Source: Acidobacteriota bacterium (GTDB lineage Bacteria; Acidobacteriota; Terriglobia; Acidiferrales; UBA7541). From it: DNA of 33,225 nucleotides. Below are positions 31,144-33,225 of the stretch, one piece after another. Positions within the stretch are counted from its first letter, which is position 1; every line of letters begins with the position of its first letter. The stretch covers positions 1 to 33,225 of the forward strand of contig QHYL01000260.1 of NCBI GenBank assembly GCA_003224105.1, in the 5' to 3' direction. The notes below the pieces were generated by a model, which was not told where the DNA came from, made no database searches, and saw only the letters and a program-made list of their open reading frames with translations. The position numbers were made by a program, and so were the translations under genes.

Positions 31144-32403
31144 ATGGATGCCGCGAGCCGGGATGCGAGAGGGTTCTCTTCTGCCTTCGCCGTTTTGCAG
31201 GCCGATGCGCTGCGTCCTAGGTTTTATGAGCAGGTAACGATGATGTTTCGCGGTCAAGCACGTCAGCTATGGGCGCGTACACTTACGAGCTGCGGTGCAG
31301 TGCCTAGTACGATGGCTTGCGCGGTGGAGCCCCACGCAATTGAGCTGGGAACAATTGAGCTTCCAGAACAAAAGCGGCCCATCCGGGTTCTTGCCGTCAC
31401 CCCGCTGCCTAGCTCCAAGTCCTCGATGATCTACGTCACCAGACAGGTGGCGTCTCTCGAGGCCGTGGGAGTCACCTGCCAGACCTTCAGCGTTGCCTCG
31501 CGCACGTCTCCATGGGTGGTCCTAGGCGAGTGGCGCAGATTGCGCAGAGAGATTCGGAAATTCCAACCTGAGCTAGTGCATGCGCACTACGGAACGGTGA
31601 CAGCATTCTTGGCCGTTCTGAGTACAACCCTCCCAGTCGTAGTCACGTATCGAGGAAGCGATTTGAACCCAAATCGCGGGCGGGGATGGCTGCGCGAGGT
31701 TGTCGGCGTGCTGCTTTCACAAATTGCTGCACTACGAGCGGCACGAATCATCTGCGTGAGCAAGCAGCTAAAGAACAAACTTTGGTGGCGACGAAACCTC
31801 GCCAGCATCATCCCCACGGGAGTGGACATGACTCTCTTCTATCCTCACGACTTGCAGGAAGCGCGCCGGGAGCTTGGATGGGGGCTGAGCGAGCGCGTGG
31901 TGTTCTTCAACGCAAGCGATCCCCTTTGCAAGCGTTTGGATTTAGCCAAGGCGGCCGTTCAATTTGCAGAGTCTTTGTGCGGAAGAATCCGGTTTGCGGT
32001 CCTGAATGGCAATGTTCCTCCCAATCTCATTCCGCTAATGATGAGCGCCGCTGATTGTCTATTACTGACGAGCGACTGGGAAGGTTCTCCTAACGTGGTC
32101 AAAGAGGCGCTTGCTTGCAATCTTCCTGTGGTTTCTGTGGATGTGGGGGATGTCCGGGAACGATTGGACGGAGTCTGGCCATCGCTGATTGTTCCGCGGG
32201 ATGCCCGCGAAATCGGCAAAGCAATTTGCGAGATTCTGGGGCGGGGCCAGAGGTCTAATGGCCGCGAGTCAGAAAAGGATTTGTCAAGCGAAGCCGTCTC
32301 GGCGCGAATTGTCTCGGTCTACAGAGCGCTTCAAATCGATGGTCTAAAGTCTGACTCTGCAGTCTTGGAGACGACCAAATCACCGTCCTCCTTACGAGCC
32401 TGA
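31144..32403 (+). CDS. Glycosyltransferase family 4 (GT-B fold)
   Basis: This retaining glycosyltransferase of up to 419 residues should add a sugar to the lipid-linked repeat unit on the cytoplasmic face. The N-terminal Rossmann domain starts near residue 78 (RPIRVLAVTPLPSS), with VHAHYGTVTAF and VVTYRGSDL. The linker reads ICVSKQLKNKL and IIPTGVDMTLFYP. The nucleotide-sugar-binding domain ends in SDWEGSPNVVKEALACNLPVVSVDVG, the EX7E signature of GT4. The first 75 residues before the fold are unusual, and the true start may be the ATG pair near 31240, where CAGGTAACG precedes it. The gene sits nine bases after the methyltransferase gene. It is followed by a small PilZ gene instead of directly by the next GT4. 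Confidence 0.85.
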   Translation: MDAASRDARGFSSAFAVLQADALRPRFYEQVTMMFRGQARQLWARTLTSCGAVPSTMACAVEPHAIELGTIELPEQKRPIRVLAVTPLPSSKSSMIYVTRQVASLEAVGVTCQTFSVASRTSPWVVLGEWRRLRREIRKFQPELVHAHYGTVTAFLAVLSTTLPVVVTYRGSDLNPNRGRGWLREVVGVLLSQIAALRAARIICVSKQLKNKLWWRRNLASIIPTGVDMTLFYPHDLQEARRELGWGLSERVVFFNASDPLCKRLDLAKAAVQFAESLCGRIRFAVLNGNVPPNLIPLMMSAADCLLLTSDWEGSPNVVKEALACNLPVVSVDVGDVRERLDGVWPSLIVPRDAREIGKAICEILGRGQRSNGRESEKDLSSEAVSARIVSVYRALQIDGLKSDSAVLETTKSPSSLRA

Positions 32404-32481
32404 GTTTGAGGAGTGAAGAACTGCTTCACTCACCTCAACTCACGTTGCTGATATCTATTTTTACAGAGCGGCTGGCAGCCG

Positions 32482-32775
32482 ATGCCTATGCCAATTGGCC
32501 GGTCCGAGAAGCGTGCGCCGATAGAAATGACTGTGACGCTCACTCGCGTGAGCAAAAGGTCATTCACGGAAAAGACTATCACAGAGAACGTGAGCTCCCA
32601 TGGCGTGCGCGCCGTTACAAAAAAGATATGGGAGGCTGGGGCTGGCTTGCTGATTTGCTTTGCTGGCAAGGACATCCCGGATCAGGCCCGCGTTGTTTAT
32701 TGTCAACGCCTGACAAACAAGAGGTTTGCTGTGGGACTTGCATTATATGTGAAGGAGCAGAAATCGGACGACTGA
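32482..32775 (+). CDS. PilZ-domain protein, second copy
   Basis: This small cytoplasmic protein of 97 residues is made up of one PilZ domain, a likely c-di-GMP sensor. The RxxxR motif is Arg7-Arg11 (RSEKR), and the second motif is Asn36-Ser38-Gly41 (NVSSHG). The barrel strands continue to about residue 88 (RVVYCQRL, FAVGLAL). It is not a close copy of the PilZ protein at 2830 and the two flank the polysaccharide locus. The ATG at 32482 has no good Shine-Dalgarno sequence; CGGCTG-G-CAGCCG (32469-32481) ends at the start codon and could form a short hairpin. ATG at 32488 is also possible. It lies between two glycosyltransferase genes, so it may be co-transcribed with them. Confidence 0.8.
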   Translation: MPMPIGRSEKRAPIEMTVTLTRVSKRSFTEKTITENVSSHGVRAVTKKIWEAGAGLLICFAGKDIPDQARVVYCQRLTNKRFAVGLALYVKEQKSDD

Positions 32776-32880
32776 TCCTCGCAACTGCACTGCGTTTCAC
32801 TTTTTTGATCTGGTGCCTACTGCACCATGCGAGCGCTGTGAGCCAGACCTGACCGGAACAATGGAGGCCGCGACATCCCT

Positions 32881-33225
32881 ATGAAAATCGTCATCCACAC
32901 GCAGTATTTTCCGCCGGAGATTGGAGCAGCTCCGAACAGGCTAAGCGCTTTAGCTCACGGCCTGGCGGATGCCGGCCACCAAGTTACGGTGCTCACAGCG
33001 ATGCCCAATTATCCGATGGGCCGCTATTTTCCGGGCTATTCAGGATTGGTCCGGCGCGAAAATCACAATGGCCATGGTGTCATTCGCACATTTATTTACC
33101 CGACTCAAAACGCGGGAATGATAAAGCGGCTCCTGTGCTACTTTTCGTTCGTTTTCTCTTCCGTGGCGCTGGGAGGCCATTTTTTAGATGAGCCGGATTA
33201 CATCCTCACAGAAAGTCCGCCCCTC
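32881..33225 (+). CDS. Glycosyltransferase family 4 (WcaI/WbuB-like), 5' part only
   Basis: The first 115 residues of a GT-B glycosyltransferase run off the end of the window. The start MKIVIHTQYFPPEIGAAPNR is characteristic of WcaI/WbuB-type fucosyl or N-acetylfucosaminyl transferases. HGLADAGHQVTVLTAMPNYPMG is the first Rossmann fold, and a hydrophobic amphipathic stretch near residue 90 (LLCYFSFVFSSVALGG) may touch the membrane. ILTESPPL continues the fold at the edge. The nucleotide-sugar-binding half is not seen, so activity cannot be judged. GGAGG occurs 13 bases before the ATG, somewhat far for a Shine-Dalgarno site. Confidence 0.85.
   Translation, partial: MKIVIHTQYFPPEIGAAPNRLSALAHGLADAGHQVTVLTAMPNYPMGRYFPGYSGLVRRENHNGHGVIRTFIYPTQNAGMIKRLLCYFSFVFSSVALGGHFLDEPDYILTESPPL

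Noticed and set aside
1-33225. CRISPR array, rRNA or intact insertion sequence
   Set aside because: No evenly spaced direct repeats, rRNA-like sequence or complete transposase frame was seen.

Overview
The window looks like chromosomal DNA of an Acidobacteriota member (Terriglobia-like). This is inferred from gene style, not from a marker gene. The clues are a giant secreted protein with SBBP repeats and choice-of-anchor-D repeats, an ExeA/XrtA-type ATPase beside a degenerate CpsD-like protein, Big_2 and IPT/TIG secreted proteins, and many PilZ, NusG-like and HprK-like regulators. Nearly all intact genes lie on the + strand. No rRNA, tRNA, CRISPR array or intact transposon was found.

Left flank (1-2830): a decayed tyrosine-recombinase gene on the - strand (about 128-700), a terminator-like hairpin inside an 11-bp inverted repeat (817-892), a LuxR/NarL-type regulator whose receiver has lost its phosphoacceptor Asp (1140-1994) behind a repeat-rich leader, and a - strand pseudogene in which a lipoprotein N-terminus is joined out of frame to the C-terminus of a phosphoesterase (1984-2399).

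Export and control region (2830-14496): PilZ protein, UpxY/RfaH-like NusG paralogue, SBBP/anchor-D surface protein, secreted metallophosphatase, Wza-like export protein, Wzz/GumC-like chain-length protein, AAA ATPase, CpsD-like protein without recognisable nucleotide-binding motifs, and an HprK-like P-loop protein.

Assembly and modification region (14684-33225): two paralogous Wzx-type flippases on either side of a GNAT-like protein, an O-antigen ligase/polymerase, a lipoprotein with Big_2 domains and an SGNH-like hydrolase, a broken IPT/TIG gene, polysaccharide deacetylase, ATP-grasp ligase, DegT/DnrJ aminotransferase, initiating sugar-phosphate transferase, a membrane-anchored GalE-like SDR, a dTMP-kinase-like P-loop kinase, a SAM methyltransferase, a GT4 glycosyltransferase, a second PilZ protein and the start of another GT4 that runs off the window.

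Together these genes form a Wzx/Wzy-type exopolysaccharide locus. The phosphoglycosyltransferase would load the first sugar on undecaprenyl phosphate. The GT4 enzymes would extend it, and the aminotransferase, SDR, methyltransferase, GNAT and ATP-grasp enzymes would supply or decorate unusual sugars. The flippases and the ligase/polymerase would translocate and polymerise it, and the Wzz/Wza pair would export it. Control probably comes from the NusG-like antiterminator, two PilZ (c-di-GMP) proteins that bracket the locus, and the ATPase / CpsD-like / HprK-like trio that replaces a normal bacterial tyrosine kinase.
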